64,000 bases of DNA from Clarireedia homoeocarpa. Its lineage: Eukaryota > Ascomycota > Leotiomycetes > Helotiales > Rutstroemiaceae. Below the pieces are notes generated by a model. The model ran no database searches. It was not told the origin of the DNA and saw nothing but the letters and a program-made list of their open reading frames with translations. The position numbers and the translations under genes are program-made. This document shows positions 22,789 through 33,494 of this stretch, piece after piece (the first letter of the stretch is position 1; every line of letters starts with the position of its first letter). The stretch is from contig LNKV01000010.1 in the NCBI GenBank assembly GCA_001465935.1, forward strand, positions 310,001-374,000, in the 5' to 3' direction.

Positions 22789-23969
22789 ATGTCGTGGGCA
22801 CAAGGACCTCCTCCACCAAAGACCGCTTTGGGTCGATACAGGATGCTGGCTCCAAATGCATCAGTCAAAGTCAGCCCTTTGTGCTTAGGAGCAATGAACT
22901 TTGGAAATGCCTGTAAGGAGCTTGCAATGACCGACTCATTCAGGAGCTAATTTGATTAGGGGAGAATTTCATGGGCGCATGTGATCAAAAGCAGACAGAG
23001 GCGATTCTCGATTTCTACTACGAGTCGGGAGGAAATTTCATCGACACCGCCAACAACTACCAAAAAGAAGAGAGCGAAAAGTGGATTGGTGAATGGGCTG
23101 AAAAGCGAGGTATTCGAGACCAGCTTGTTATCGCTACCAAGTTCACAACCTGCTTCCGACAAGGTTATGGCGACAAGGAAATCATTATTAACACTCTCGG
23201 CAATGGATCAAAATCCCTCCATGTTTCCCTCGAAGCAAGTTTGAAGAAACTACGCACCTCATACATCGATCTCCTCTACGTTCACTGGTGGGACTTCACC
23301 TGTTCAATCCCTGAGCTCATGCAATCATTGAACGCGTTGGTTCTTGCCGGAAAGGTCCTGTATCTCGGTATTTCAGATACCCCTGCATGGATTGTTTCCA
23401 AATGCAACCAATATGCTCGTGATCACGGCATGCGTCAATTCTCAGTATATCAGGGTCGATGGTCTGCCGAGACTCGCGATTTTGAGAGGGACATCATTCC
23501 TATGTGCCATGACGAAGGCATGGGATTGGCACCTTGGGGAGCTCTTGGTGGTGGAAACTTCAAGACCGAAGAGCAACGCAAGTCTGACGAAGGTCGCAAA
23601 ATGGGCGGACCATCTGAGGCAGCTATCAAGATCTCTAAAGTTCTTGAGAAGATCGCAAACAGCAAGAACACTGTCATCACGAGCGTAGCACTTGCGTATG
23701 TGATGAAGAAGAGTCCTTATGTCTTCCCAATCGTTGGAGGCAGAAAGATCGAGCATTTGAAAGGAAACATCGACGCCCTATCGTTGGATTTAAGTGATGA
23801 GGATATCAAAGAGATTGAGGGCGCTAATGCTTTTGATATCGGTTTCCCAATGAACTTCTTAGGAGGCCCCAATGGTGTTAAGAGTCCAGGTGATGTATGG
23901 CTCACAAATATGGCTGGCGTTATCGACCATGTCAAGGCCCCAGGACCTATCCCACCTCACAAGCAGTAG
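22789..23969 (+). CDS. Aldo-keto reductase (aryl-alcohol dehydrogenase / norsolorinic acid reductase type)
   Basis: Two exons (22789-22912 and 22960-23969; intron 47 nt) give 377 residues. The AKR catalytic tetrad is present: D70 and Y75 in the FIDTANNY motif, K102 in IATKF and H150 in LLYVHWWD. Length and motif spacing match the fungal AAD group, which reduces aromatic aldehydes or polyketide carbonyls with NADPH in the cytosol. The C-terminal coenzyme region contains GGRKIEHLKGN, typical for the family. The specific substrate is unknown; names such as norsolorinic acid reductase in databases reflect similarity rather than proof. No secondary-metabolism core gene is visible nearby. Confidence 0.92.
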
Positions 23970-24477
23970 ATAGCTTTTAGATTAGCATCATAATAGAAAT
24001 TTCTCTGTCTTGTCACAGCCCAGTTGAGCCAACTTTAAGTGCTTATGCGTAGAGCTCTAACAATTCACGAAGACCAATCAATGCGCAGGCGAGAGCTAAT
24101 GCAGTAGACACTTTTCGGCAGCGTCAAAAGCTTGGGCCACTCTAATCTAATCTCACAGTAAGGTTACCCCAGGTTTTCCAATGTTTACACAAATTCACAA
24201 TTACATTCCAAGGACTCAACAACATAACAATACGATGAGTCCCAAAGCGGAAGCGGTGTAGCGTCGCAATTCTACTTCTCGGTAGGTTTATTGGTTACTT
24301 TCTAACTACTTTAATTGTCGAGCGATCTTGCAACAACAACAAAGAACTACTCAGTTCAGCCTTTGCGCTTTCAAGGGTTGAAAGAGACTGGATAGTTGAA
24401 AGGGACTCGATCCAAATAAAGTCGGAACAAAAAGCAACAAACCTACCGCCTTGGACACAAACTTCAGTTCTCTCAAA
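23970..24477. other. Intergenic between two plus-strand genes
   Basis: 3' region of the aldo-keto reductase and promoter of the next gene. No coding signal. Confidence 0.6.
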
Positions 24478-26134
24478 ATGGATCAAATTGCTAAACTAAA
24501 AGATGCGGTTGTCAACTATCTTTCTCCAGCAGCGAAACGGCGTCGAACAATGGGGCCTCAAACACCAACTCACGAGGCTGCTGGAGAACCCCTTTTTCTT
24601 TCAGAACCTCGAAACAAAAAAGCACTCGGAAACGCTTACGGCCGCTTAAATCAAAGTTACCATTCGTCCCCAGGCAGAAGACAGTCTGCGACAAACCCAC
24701 TCAAGCGTTCAAGACAGGACGACGAAGCTGGTGAATATGGATTTTCCGCTGACGAAGTCTCCCCGGAACGATCCTCGTCGCCAATTGGTAGTGAGGATGA
24801 CGATATGTCTTTGGAAAACACGGAAGATGAAGACGAAGATGAAGATGAAGATGAAGAAGAAGAGGAGGAAGAAGACGAGGCTTTGATAGCAAATCGCAAA
24901 GTCCAGGAATACCTCCGAAGACAATCTGAGTTGGTATTGGCAAAGGAGAGAGTGGAAAATGCTCGGGCTGCTGGCGAATGGTTGCCAGAAGAGATTTTCC
25001 TACTCGAGAGATTAGAATTGAGGGGTCATGAGCCTGTCCTACCAAGTTCTTGGAGAGCATACCACTTTCGACAGGTACCAGAGGCAATGTGGGATTCACA
25101 AGATAAAAGTGCATTTATAGGATACAATCTTGGAGATGGCGAAAGAGGTAAGACAACACAGCTAATTTGTCAGGGACAGAACCTAATTGCAAGCAGGCTT
25201 TGGTGCATTAGAGGAGCTCACGACGAAACTTGGTTGGCGCTTGCAAGCTAGAAAGAGCGTTAATGGACCTACGGAAGCTCTGATGGAACAAATTATTCAA
25301 CATTACATTACATGGACTGAAAAGGATGGTGGCTACCACAGGAAGAAGTTCATTCCAGTTTTGTGTCTCATACGTGGTCGATGGGGCGCAAGCAGTAGTG
25401 AAGTCCAGAAAACACTCAAGGATCAAATGAACTACCTCGCCAGACGACATCGCGAAACGCTTTTACTACCTAAACCAATCACAACTGCGACCGGAGAAGT
25501 TGAAATATATTCTCGGCGCCCTCCAATCATCTATGGCATCCTCTGTGCGCAGATGAAAACTATATTCGTTACTATGGACTCCTCGGATCCAAATGCAGCC
25601 ATTAGACATATTGGTCATTGCGACTTTGACGACTCGACAAAACACTTTTGGAACGGGCTTTCCATTGCCATAGTTGCTACAGTTGCCAAAAGGTATATGA
25701 TGTCGATCAAAGATGAATTAGAGGATGATCCGCCTGTATTCGACCCTTATGAAGATGAGTTAGAAAGCCCATCTGATGCGGAACGGAGACTTCGACGTCA
25801 AGCGAAAAGGGAGAAGAAGCAAAGAGAACGTGAAGAGATGTTAAGACTTGAGAGTAAGATGAACGGTGTGGAAATGGAGAAGAATGAGGATCAGCAAGCA
25901 GCTAGCGAAGATAAAAAGGTCGAAGCAGCAGAGGACGAAGATACTGAGACTGAACAAACTGGATATGCTGCAGCCGAAGCTAGTGAAGACGACGAAACCG
26001 AAGGAGACAAAAGCGAGTCGGGTGGAAATGAAGACGAGTATCAACAAGACGAAGAAGATGAAGAGATGACTGATGACTACGACGGAGAGGGATACCCTGA
26101 ATCTACAAGCTCAGATGAGCTATCTCATCTCTAA
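24478..26134 (+). CDS. Acidic, probably nuclear hypothetical protein
   Basis: Two exons: 24478-25147 and, with the CAG acceptor, 25197-26134, giving 535 residues. The N-terminus begins MDQIAKLKDAVVNYLSPAAKRRRTM and carries a basic cluster. An uninterrupted Asp/Glu run (about residues 117-140) follows. The middle is the ordered part: PEEIFLLERLELRG, SSWRAYHFRQVPEAMW, FIPVLCLIRGRWG and IIYGILCAQMKTIF. The last 130 residues are Lys/Glu-rich and very acidic. Acidic tails with basic patches suggest a chromatin or ribosome-assembly factor, but I do not recognise the domain and assign no function. Tandem acceptors AAG and CAG at 25191-25196 would insert or omit one Ala. The ATG was chosen because an upstream frame extension has no better start. 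Confidence 0.75.
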
Positions 26135-26632
26135 GGATTTTTACATACCCCCGCTGCAAGTTATCCATGTTTCTTATGGTTGGGATTTTGGTAATGAGGG
26201 TATTTGGTTTGTCTTGAAATACCCGGTTGACGAATATTAACCAGGATGATATGGTTTCTTTGCGTTCACATCTTGTACACCACATTTTGTAAATAATAGG
26301 CATCATATAATATGGGCATACAACAGAAAACTGAATAGACTTGCTCCTTTGGTATAAAGTCGTTTGAGTTACAGTTTGCTTTGGTTCCTGGGTAGGAGAG
26401 CCATCTTATGGGTCAAAATATAATCTTCCCTTCACTGGATCATGATGTCGTGAACTTCCATCCTCATGCCAGTCCCTGGAGTCCCTAGATATAATACAAC
26501 CGCGCCCTTAATAACCGCCTTATCCATATTTCACGAAATCTGCTTATACCACATCTTTCCATCTTCCCCCCCCCCCCTTTTTCCCACCCACCTAAGCAAC
26601 CAATACCTCCGCATCAAAACCCAAACCCAGCC
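26135..26632. other. Convergent 3' region
   Basis: Lies between the ends of two convergent genes. Contains an 11-base C run at about 26567-26577. No coding signal. Confidence 0.55.
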
Positions 26633-27097
26633 CTAATCCTCCATCGCCCTCTCCTCCAGCCTCTCCATCCCCCTCTCCAACTCCCTAATCCGGTGCCCCA
26701 CCCTCGTCCTCACCTCCTCACCAAACCTCCCTTCCAAAGCCCGCTCATACATCTCCTTCAAAATCTTCCATTCCTCGAATGCTGCCGCCCTGTCCTCCGC
26801 CGCGTAGATAGACTTTTTATCCGTTTCTTGCGACGCGAGCTCGAATTCGTCGCGCGTAGTGCCGTACTGGTCTGTCAGGAGCTCGATGAGCGCATCGGCG
26901 GATTCGGGTTCGGGAGGAGGGGGTTGAGTGGAGAAAGCGCGGGAGCAGAGGTTGATTGAAGGGGAGGAGAGTGTTTTTGGATTCGTAGGGCGGAGACGGG
27001 CCGGTCGGTAAGCGTGTGATGAGAATCTGGCGATGGTGGTTCTTCGTATGGAAGAGCGCAGAAGAGTACGAGCTTGAGATCGTGGTAATGAGATCAT
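26633..27097 (-). CDS. Small mitochondrial-targeted hypothetical protein
   Basis: 154 residues from the ATG at 27097 (MISLPRSQARTLLRSSIRR). The first 35 residues are Arg/Ser-rich without acids, a typical mitochondrial presequence. The mature part has a Pro-rich linker, then a helical charged domain (DALIELLTDQYGTTRDEFELASQETDKK is split across two helices) and a C-terminal coiled-coil-like segment with repeating Arg/Glu (RIRELERGMERLEERAMED). A longer upstream in-frame extension exists, but it would hide the presequence, so the internal ATG is preferred. It may be a fungal-specific subunit or assembly factor of a mitochondrial complex; no family is recognised. It is divergent from ALG3 with about 335 bp between starts. 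Confidence 0.65.
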   Translation of the reverse strand: MISLPRSQARTLLRSSIRRTTIARFSSHAYRPARLRPTNPKTLSSPSINLCSRAFSTQPPPPEPESADALIELLTDQYGTTRDEFELASQETDKKSIYAAEDRAAAFEEWKILKEMYERALEGRFGEEVRTRVGHRIRELERGMERLEERAMED

Positions 27098-27432
27098 TTT
27101 TGCTGGATTGAGTGATTGAGTGGATTGAATTGAGTTCAATACTTTTTTTCCGACTGAGAAATTCGGGTTTTCAGAGCTGCCCCGCAAGCAAGCTTCTAAA
27201 TGACGATGAGGGAACGGATTTAGGCACTGCACCCCTGCATTCATTTGCTGCTGAAAGCTTATTTTGGAGCTCTAAGACATAGTACAATAATAGCTTTATT
27301 GCGCATGTGTTACGTACTCCTCAATTTCATGTACATTTCTTTCTGTTCCTTTCTGACCCGGGCAACAGTACACTTCAATTTCTCTTCTTTGTATCTTTAT
27401 TCTATGGTCATACTTTCGGGTAGCATTTGAAA
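27098..27432. promoter_or_regulatory. Shared divergent promoter
   Basis: The 335-bp interval separates the ATG of the mitochondrial protein (minus) from the ATG of ALG3 (plus), so it must hold both promoters. A CT-rich patch precedes ALG3 around 27335-27395. No specific operator is identified. Confidence 0.45.
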
Positions 27433-28935
27433 ATGGCGCCAAAAACAATTGAGAAACACCAGTCATCTATGCAAGATGCCTATATCCTCCAGCTCAGACA
27501 GCTCGCCATGGGCGAGCATTTTCTCTCCCGCTATGTGCCGGCCCTAATCCTCGTCTTCGAGGCACTTCTCTGCAGCGCAATTATATACTTCGTACCCTGT
27601 ACCAAACCCCTCCTCCTTCTTCTTCTCCCATCCCAGTAATCTCTGACTGCCCATTTTCTGCCTGAGCTAACCTACCCCTCTCCCAGACACCGAAATAGAC
27701 TGGGAAGCCTACATGTCGCAGATCTCCCAATTCGCGCACGGCGAGCGCGATTACACCGCGATCAAAGGCGGGACTGGTCCCCTGGTCTACCCCGCTGCAC
27801 ACGTCTGGATCTACTATGTGTTGTGGTGGGTGACGGACCACGGGCGCGATATCTTGGTTGCGCAAAGGATATTTGGGGTGTTGTATTTGGGCACGTTGGG
27901 CTTGGTTTTGGCGTGTTATAGAAGGGCTAAGGTAGGTTGCCTGTGTCTGCATACGATCGGAGGAACTTTATAGGGAAAAGAAGAGTTGAACTTGGATTGG
28001 AGCCGTTGGACTAATGAGGCAATGATCACGTCTAGGCGCCGCATTATATATTCCCTATGCTAGTCCTTTCGAAACGTTTACATAGTATATTCGTCCTTCG
28101 ACTATTCAACGATTGTTTCGCAGTTTTCTTCCTCTGGGTAGCTATATACTTTTTCCAACGACGCATATGGACGGTTGGAAGTATGGCTTATAGTTGGGGA
28201 TTGGGAATCAAGATGTCACTATTATTGGCACTGCCATCTATTGGAATTATGCTTTTCCTGGTGAAAGGGTTACAGCCGAGTCTCAAGCAGGCATGGCTCA
28301 TGGCACAATTACAGACAGTAATTGCTTTTCCATTCTTGCCGACAAATGCGATTGGCTATTTGAGTAGGGCTTTCGAGTTCTCAAGAGTGTTTCTCTATAA
28401 ATGGACAGTCAATTGGAGGTTCTTGGGCGAAGAAACATTCCTCAGTAAAGGCTTCTCTACTTCTTTATTAGTGGGACATATCAGCACTTTGATCCTATTT
28501 GCAACTACTAGATGGATTAGACCTGCAGAGAAGCCAATAAAGGACTTGATACGGTCGACTTTGAAGATGGAAGAGCCACTCGGACAGAGACAGCACGCGG
28601 TTTCCATTTCCATTTCACCCAACTATATTTTGACGACAACTTTGACAGCCATGACGGTCGGCATGCTCTTCGCTCGATCTCTCCACTATCAATTTTATGC
28701 CTATCTTGCTTGGGCCACACCATTCCTTCTTTGGCGCAGTGGGATGCACCCTATCCTCCAATATGGCTTGTGGGCGGCGCAAGAATGGGCTTGGAATGTA
28801 TACCCAAGTACCAATATAAGTTCTTTGGTGGTGGTTGGCAGTATGTCTGTGACTGTCGCCAGTGTATGGTGGGGAACAAGACATGATTTTGTCACCGAGA
28901 AAGGTCAGGGCGCCGCTTGTAAGAAGGACTCTTGA
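27433..28935 (+). CDS. ALG3: Dol-P-Man:Man5GlcNAc2-PP-Dol alpha-1,3-mannosyltransferase
   Basis: Three exons (27433-27598, 27687-27931, 28036-28935; introns 88 and 104 nt) give 436 residues. The enzyme adds the first luminal mannose, from dolichyl-phosphate-mannose, to the lipid-linked N-glycan precursor in the ER membrane. Family hallmarks are the first luminal loop with YTEIDWEAYMSQ and GERDYTAIKGGTGPLVYPA, and later LSKRLHSIFVLRLFNDC and SWGLGIKMS. Many hydrophobic segments are visible throughout. The C-terminus ends KKDS, which fits the KKxx retrieval signal of ER membrane proteins. All intron phases close. Length is normal for fungal ALG3. Confidence 0.96.
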
Positions 28936-29017
28936 TGTGTCGTTGCGGAATGGACACCCGATCTCTATCTGCGCTCTGATGGGCGACCCTCGTAGCCTGA
29001 GATATAGTATCTTAAAA

Positions 29018-29495
29018 TCATTCCTCCTCTGAGTCTGATGGCGGCATTTTCCCTACGGTCGATTCCTCGTCGTCTGAGTCCTCTGGATACGCGGTGCTTT
29101 TGACGAATTCTTTCGGCCTACAAGATGTTAGGAATCTTCAAGTTCTGCAGACCATATCAATGAGAGATCTGAGTCGCGTCTTACCAATAGGTTTCCTTCC
29201 TCCAAGCGCGCTCATCGCGGACGACATTTATGATTTCACCTCCAATCTTGTTCTCTCGCACTTCAGCTTCCTTGGTATCGATTAAGACATAACCACCGCG
29301 TTTAATCCATATTGTGTTTCGAAATCGAGAGGGCAATTCAGCAAGGATAGTCTTCTGATCTGGAAGAAGACATGAGTACAAGTTGTTACCTTCAGCCTTG
29401 ACTACCCGCGCGATTGATTGCGTCTCGGTCAAAGCATCTGGTGGGGTAGAGGTCTGTTCGGCGGCTGCCAGAACGTTGCGCTTCGGTTTAACCAT
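29018..29495 (-). CDS. EIF1AD: EIF1AD-like S1 domain protein (eIF1A-like)
   Basis: Two exons (29495-29185 and 29117-29018; intron 67 nt) give 136 residues. It starts MVKPKRNVLAAAEQ and contains an S1-like OB fold: SIARVVKAEGNNLYSCLLPD, ILAELPSRFRNTIWIKRGGYVLID and GGEIINVVRDE. The tail after the intron is acidic and Ser-rich (PEDSDDEE and PPSDSEEE), as in EIF1AD. In animals EIF1AD is linked to 40S subunit maturation. The S1/eIF1A-like fold and the tail are seen directly; function in this fungus is by family. The ATG at 29495 is preferred over an upstream in-frame extension because homologues begin M-x-K/R-P-K-R-N. The gene is convergent with ALG3, with 82 bp between stop codons. Confidence 0.85.
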
Positions 29496-29779
29496 TGATA
29501 ACTTATGACTTGGGAACCGGGTCTTATTTTGCACGATTTGGTGCTCGGGAGGGAAGATATAGATCTGCCGTAACGGTGCGGGGAATAATTAAGAGATGGA
29601 CTTGAGCGTAAGGACCCAAAAATATTTTTTGGCGATGGTGGGGTGAGCCTCACACTCGGCAGAACATCGTTCCGAGAACTTTTCTACTCAGGGAGCACAG
29701 CAACATAAGTATATTAAATTCATAAGGCTACTCAATAATCAATAGCCAAAAAGGACCAACGCACCAACAGTGCACCAGT

Positions 29780-31014
29780 TCCAATTCCATTGACTGACTT
29801 CTCGAATATTATCCGCATTTAGCAATCTCCATCAAAGTCCTCCATACGTAGTTCCTCCCAAGAAATCGGCCAAGCCACGGTTCCCCAATATCTGGGCACA
29901 AGTCCCTTATTCTTCGCTTGTGTGATCTGCGTCTAGATAGCCTCCAACTGCTTCGACTTAAACTTTCCAAACCACATCTTCCCCACTGTATCGCTCATTG
30001 AAACGCTAGCTGTGTATGAATTCGATGTGTCGTATTGTACGTTAGTGAGATTGTTGACAGGTGCGTCGAAAAAGATGTCGCGATAGGTAGTGTTGGACAC
30101 GACGGATGCGAATGGTGTGTTGCCTGTGCCGACTACTGTGATAGGACGCTGAGCTGTTACATTTGTGCTTCCATCTCATGAGATTAGCTAGCCTGCACGA
30201 TGAAGAGGCTCGAGTTGTTCTAGTACGAGAGGCCACGTTGAGGCGCCATTCGATTTGAAGTCAAGGAGAAGGACCGGTGTTGTGTTTGGGGATGTCTTGT
30301 AAACTCCGGAGGAGACAATTGAACCACTTCCTTCTATGTCTGGGTGTGAGTCCTGGTTTTTGAGAATACGTTACAAAGGGTTCAAGTACAAGTTCTGTAA
30401 TGCCCGCTCATGTTTCAGAGACTTCTTACTGTGACCCACCAAAAGATTTAGATCTTCTTTCTGATTGTTCTCGAGCCAGATATCTGCTTCGACGTTTCTG
30501 CATCCTGCTGCCAAGGTCTCAAAGATGGGAACTCTTCGGGTATAATCATTGTGAGAATGAACTGGGATAGGGATAACGCCCTGACTGAAGTCTTTTGGCC
30601 ATGAAAAGAGTAATGTGGAGTCAATGGGGTTGTGCCAATTTGTGACGATTCTGCTGAGACCGTTGAAGGCAGTTTACGTGTTGAGACGATGGATAACGGT
30701 GATAGCTAGGGCGAACCAGACTCTGCGCGGATATTTTGTTAGTGAATGTTTGTGAGTGAAGAGTAGGAAAGTGCTAGAACGGACTGTGTACAAGAATGCT
30801 ATGCTACCAAGAACAGGACAGACGAATAGAAAGAGAAAGATCCGGTTCCCGTAGGCCTTAAACTTTGATAACTTGTTGTCACTACCTTGTAGTCACGAAA
30901 ACGACGAAAACCTTTCCAGAAAGATCGAAGAGAGGTCTTGGAAGTGACGGAAGGGGATATCTATGATCCTCTTCCGTACTCAGGCTCGGTATCGCTTTCA
31001 GAGGATATCGACAT
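29780..31014 (-). pseudogene. AIM6-like PLC-type phosphodiesterase pseudogene
   Basis: The start (ATG at 31014, MSISSESDTEPEYGRGS) and an exon from about 30728 onward carry unmistakable AIM6-family sequence: PVHSHNDYTRRVPIFETLAAG, NVEADIWL, LLVGHSKKSL, RALQNLYLNPL, VLLLDFKSNG, TVVGTGNTPF and RDIFFDAPVNNL. The HNDY His and the EAD motif of the phosphodiesterase fold are retained. The main exon keeps one frame for about 900 bases yet has in-frame stops at 30674, 30371, 30188, 30176 and 29933. The first exon has a stop at 30961. Only near the end (about 29857) is a frame change needed (YVWRTLM in another frame). Intact relatives are fungal proteins of unclear role named after a yeast mitochondrial-inheritance screen. 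This copy cannot make a full protein. The left limit is approximate. Confidence 0.88.
30639..30728. repeat. Copy A of a duplicated AIM6 exon fragment
   Basis: This 90-base segment inside the AIM6-like pseudogene matches 31591-31677 in the same orientation with most bases identical. It spans the acceptor side of an intron (CAG before AGTCTGGTTCGCC on the minus strand) and the start of the next exon (RVWFALAITVIHRL). Confidence 0.85.
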
Positions 31015-31590
31015 GTTGTGAACTGGCAGAGCTTGGGAAAATAATCTGTACTGGGACATAACGCGAAGATAGTCTATTTATAATAAAACAAAAGCAAAGT
31101 CTAATGGATAATGAGGAAAGATTCTGGGGATGTGTCACAAGGCTAAGATAACTTTGGAGGCAAACCAACTTCAACTTCGGAGTCAAAAACATCTTCGCTG
31201 TCAAAAATAGCCTCTATGTTTGAGATACTTTGGAGCCTAGAGCTTGCTGCAGTTTCGTCTTTGCGTACATACCACACGCATGTACGCAGAATATACCTAC
31301 GCATATCATTCACCTTATAGCCTTACTTAAAGTTCACTTGCGATGATGTTGGTGGTTAACACTTGCGCGGGCAAAATAGTTGTTCGAGGATTTTTGGACT
31401 TCCTTCCGTTATATAAAAGTCTCCGGTCCGTGATAACGGGCTTGGCTGAGCCATCACCTCCTTACTGTTACACCAAAACATGCCATACTTGCTGTACGAC
31501 GCTTGTAGGTGAATTTACGATGCTCAATATACATGGATGGCTTTCAAGCTGTAGTAAGCTTTCGAGATTGGGTCGCAACATTCATATAAT

Positions 31591-31677
31591 TTGTGACGAT
31601 TCTACTGAGACCGTTGGAGGCCGTTTGCGGAAAGAGATAGTGGATAGGGGTGATAACTAGGGCGAACCAGACTCTGC
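31591..31677 (-). pseudogene. Copy B: detached AIM6 exon fragment
   Basis: On the minus strand it reads RVWFALVITPIHYLFPQTAS then NGLSRIVTN without a stop, whereas the matching place in copy A has a TAA. Both copies retain the AG just upstream, as if each came from an intron-containing gene. No further AIM6 sequence is recognised on either side, so this is a solitary remnant of a second gene copy or of a segmental duplication, 0.95 kb from the first. Confidence 0.75.
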
Positions 31678-31774
31678 TGTGAATCATGCCGGTACTTACC
31701 CTCAATACCCGTATCATGCCAATATTATTGCTTCTTAGTCCTCCCTAAGAGTTTATTGGCAGTCCATAGCACGC

Positions 31775-33494
31775 TTAGGTTTGGAGTTCCTCCAGTGTCT
31801 TGAGTGACTCCTCGCTCCACGCTTTTGTGTGTGCAACAGCATCACGCGGGTCATGCTTATACCCAAGCAAGAATCCTTGAATGGCAGCCAAGCTAAACTT
31901 ATTCTCTGGCAGTTCATCCGCAAATTTCTCTGCCAGCTCCTCAAGTTCTCCTTTCTGGATTATGATCTCAGGCTTATGAGGCTTTGCTGCCTTGAGCAAG
32001 TCTTCTTTGTTGGAACTGCTCTCTGCCCTTTCGAACAGGAATGACCCAGTCGGTTTCTCCGTGATTTTCTCAAGCCCTCGATACATGCTCATAAACATCT
32101 CTGTCATCTCAGCCCTTTGCGGCAATGTGAAATCGATATGCAAGTCTACCCTTCCTGGTCGAATGAGCGCCTGATCGAGCTCTTTCGGCTTGTTAGTGGT
32201 CATCACAAGGATACGTCCTTCACTTGACGCGACCCCATCAATGGCATTCAGTAAGCCGCTTAAAGTAATACTAATTTTTGGCTTCTTCCGCGTTCCAGAC
32301 TGCTGTTTCTCCTCGGTTATCTCTTCCCCTTGCAATTTCTTCGCTTTCAACTCGTCGGACCTTTTCAGGCCTGCAGCATCGATATCCTCCAGGAGGACAA
32401 TACAGCGCGATGGCACATTTGAGAAGAGCCGTACGAGTATATCTTCTGTTAGATCAGGGTCTAGTAGAGTCAGGACGTAGATGTCGAGACCGAAAACTCC
32501 AGCTAAGGCTGCAGTAAGGCTCGTTTTGCCAGTTCCTGGCGGGCCTGAGAAAAGGTAGCCCCGGCGGTATGGAATGCCTTTATGTTTTAGAGACAGTTTG
32601 TATGAGATGGTGTTAAAAATTAATCTTACCGTGATTGGCATACCACCGCCGTGTTTGTGGATGCAGATACTCATTGATATCCTGCAATAATCTCTGCTTC
32701 TTCGTCTTCTCAAGAATAACAGTGTCGATATCCCTGCTGGGCCTGCTTGTGATTCTGCTCCATCCATGGCCGTTTGCCCTGAACACAGCTGTACTACTCA
32801 TCGTCTTTTCTAGATAGTAGGTCCGCGCCTCTTCCAGTAACGCTTTAACAGGGTCCAGACTCCGACCAAGGCACTCAATCGTCAATTCGGCCGTTATTCG
32901 CATAGCCAGTCCTCGCGGCGTATTTCGTAGTCCGTGCCGGAAAATGAATATATTCCGTTTATGGTAGAAAATATGACTCATTTGGTAAGGTTGGAACTGG
33001 ATCGGATTGCGGCCCATCATTGTACGGTAGCTGATGAGTTTACTGCCTTCCTTCTCTGTTCCATTGCCCAAACGTACCGACGGCTGATCATTGGACATGA
33101 GCTTGAATGCCTCTTCCTCGTCTTCGATTGATGTCTTTTGTACCGTCTTCGCCTTGACGGAACGAAAGCGCTGGGTGTGTAGATGGTGGTCTGTCATCCA
33201 TTTCATGATATGGATGTAAAGTGAATCATCCTCGGGGATGTGCACAGATGATATGTAGATTCCCTTCAAGTATGTATAAAGGTAACCAGTGACATATCTC
33301 CCTACCGTGGAGATTGCGGCAAGGAGTATTGAAAGGTTGACAACAATGACAGGGTCAAGCCCGAGTACCTCTTTGACAATGTATGTAGCTACATTGTAGC
33401 CTGACTGCAATGATTGGAATGGATTGCGTGAAATATCTGAGGATCTCTGCTGGCTAATTGCGTTCTTTGCGGCTTCTATGGCTTTGGTTGCCAT
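31775..33494 (-). CDS. BCS1-like AAA ATPase
   Basis: Two exons (33494-32630 and 32577-31775; intron 52 nt) give 555 residues. The N-terminal part has one hydrophobic segment (IVVNLSILLAAISTVGRYV) and a BCS1-type domain. It is followed by an AAA module with Walker A GPPGTGKT (residues 300-307), Walker B CIVLLEDIDA, sensor-like VMTTNKPKELD and the RPGRVD arginine motif. Compared with classical mitochondrial BCS1 (about 450 residues, Rieske protein translocation), it is longer and has a Lys/Glu-rich insertion after Walker B. It therefore belongs to the expanded fungal BCS1-like group, whose roles are mostly unknown. The start at 33494 is the first true ATG; sequence upstream is in frame but has no ATG nearby. 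It appears intact although flanked by pseudogenes. Confidence 0.88.

Noticed and set aside
31775..33494. Assigning the AAA ATPase as the true mitochondrial BCS1
   Set aside because: It is longer, has an extra charged insertion and lies in an accessory island; it fits the expanded BCS1-like group better.
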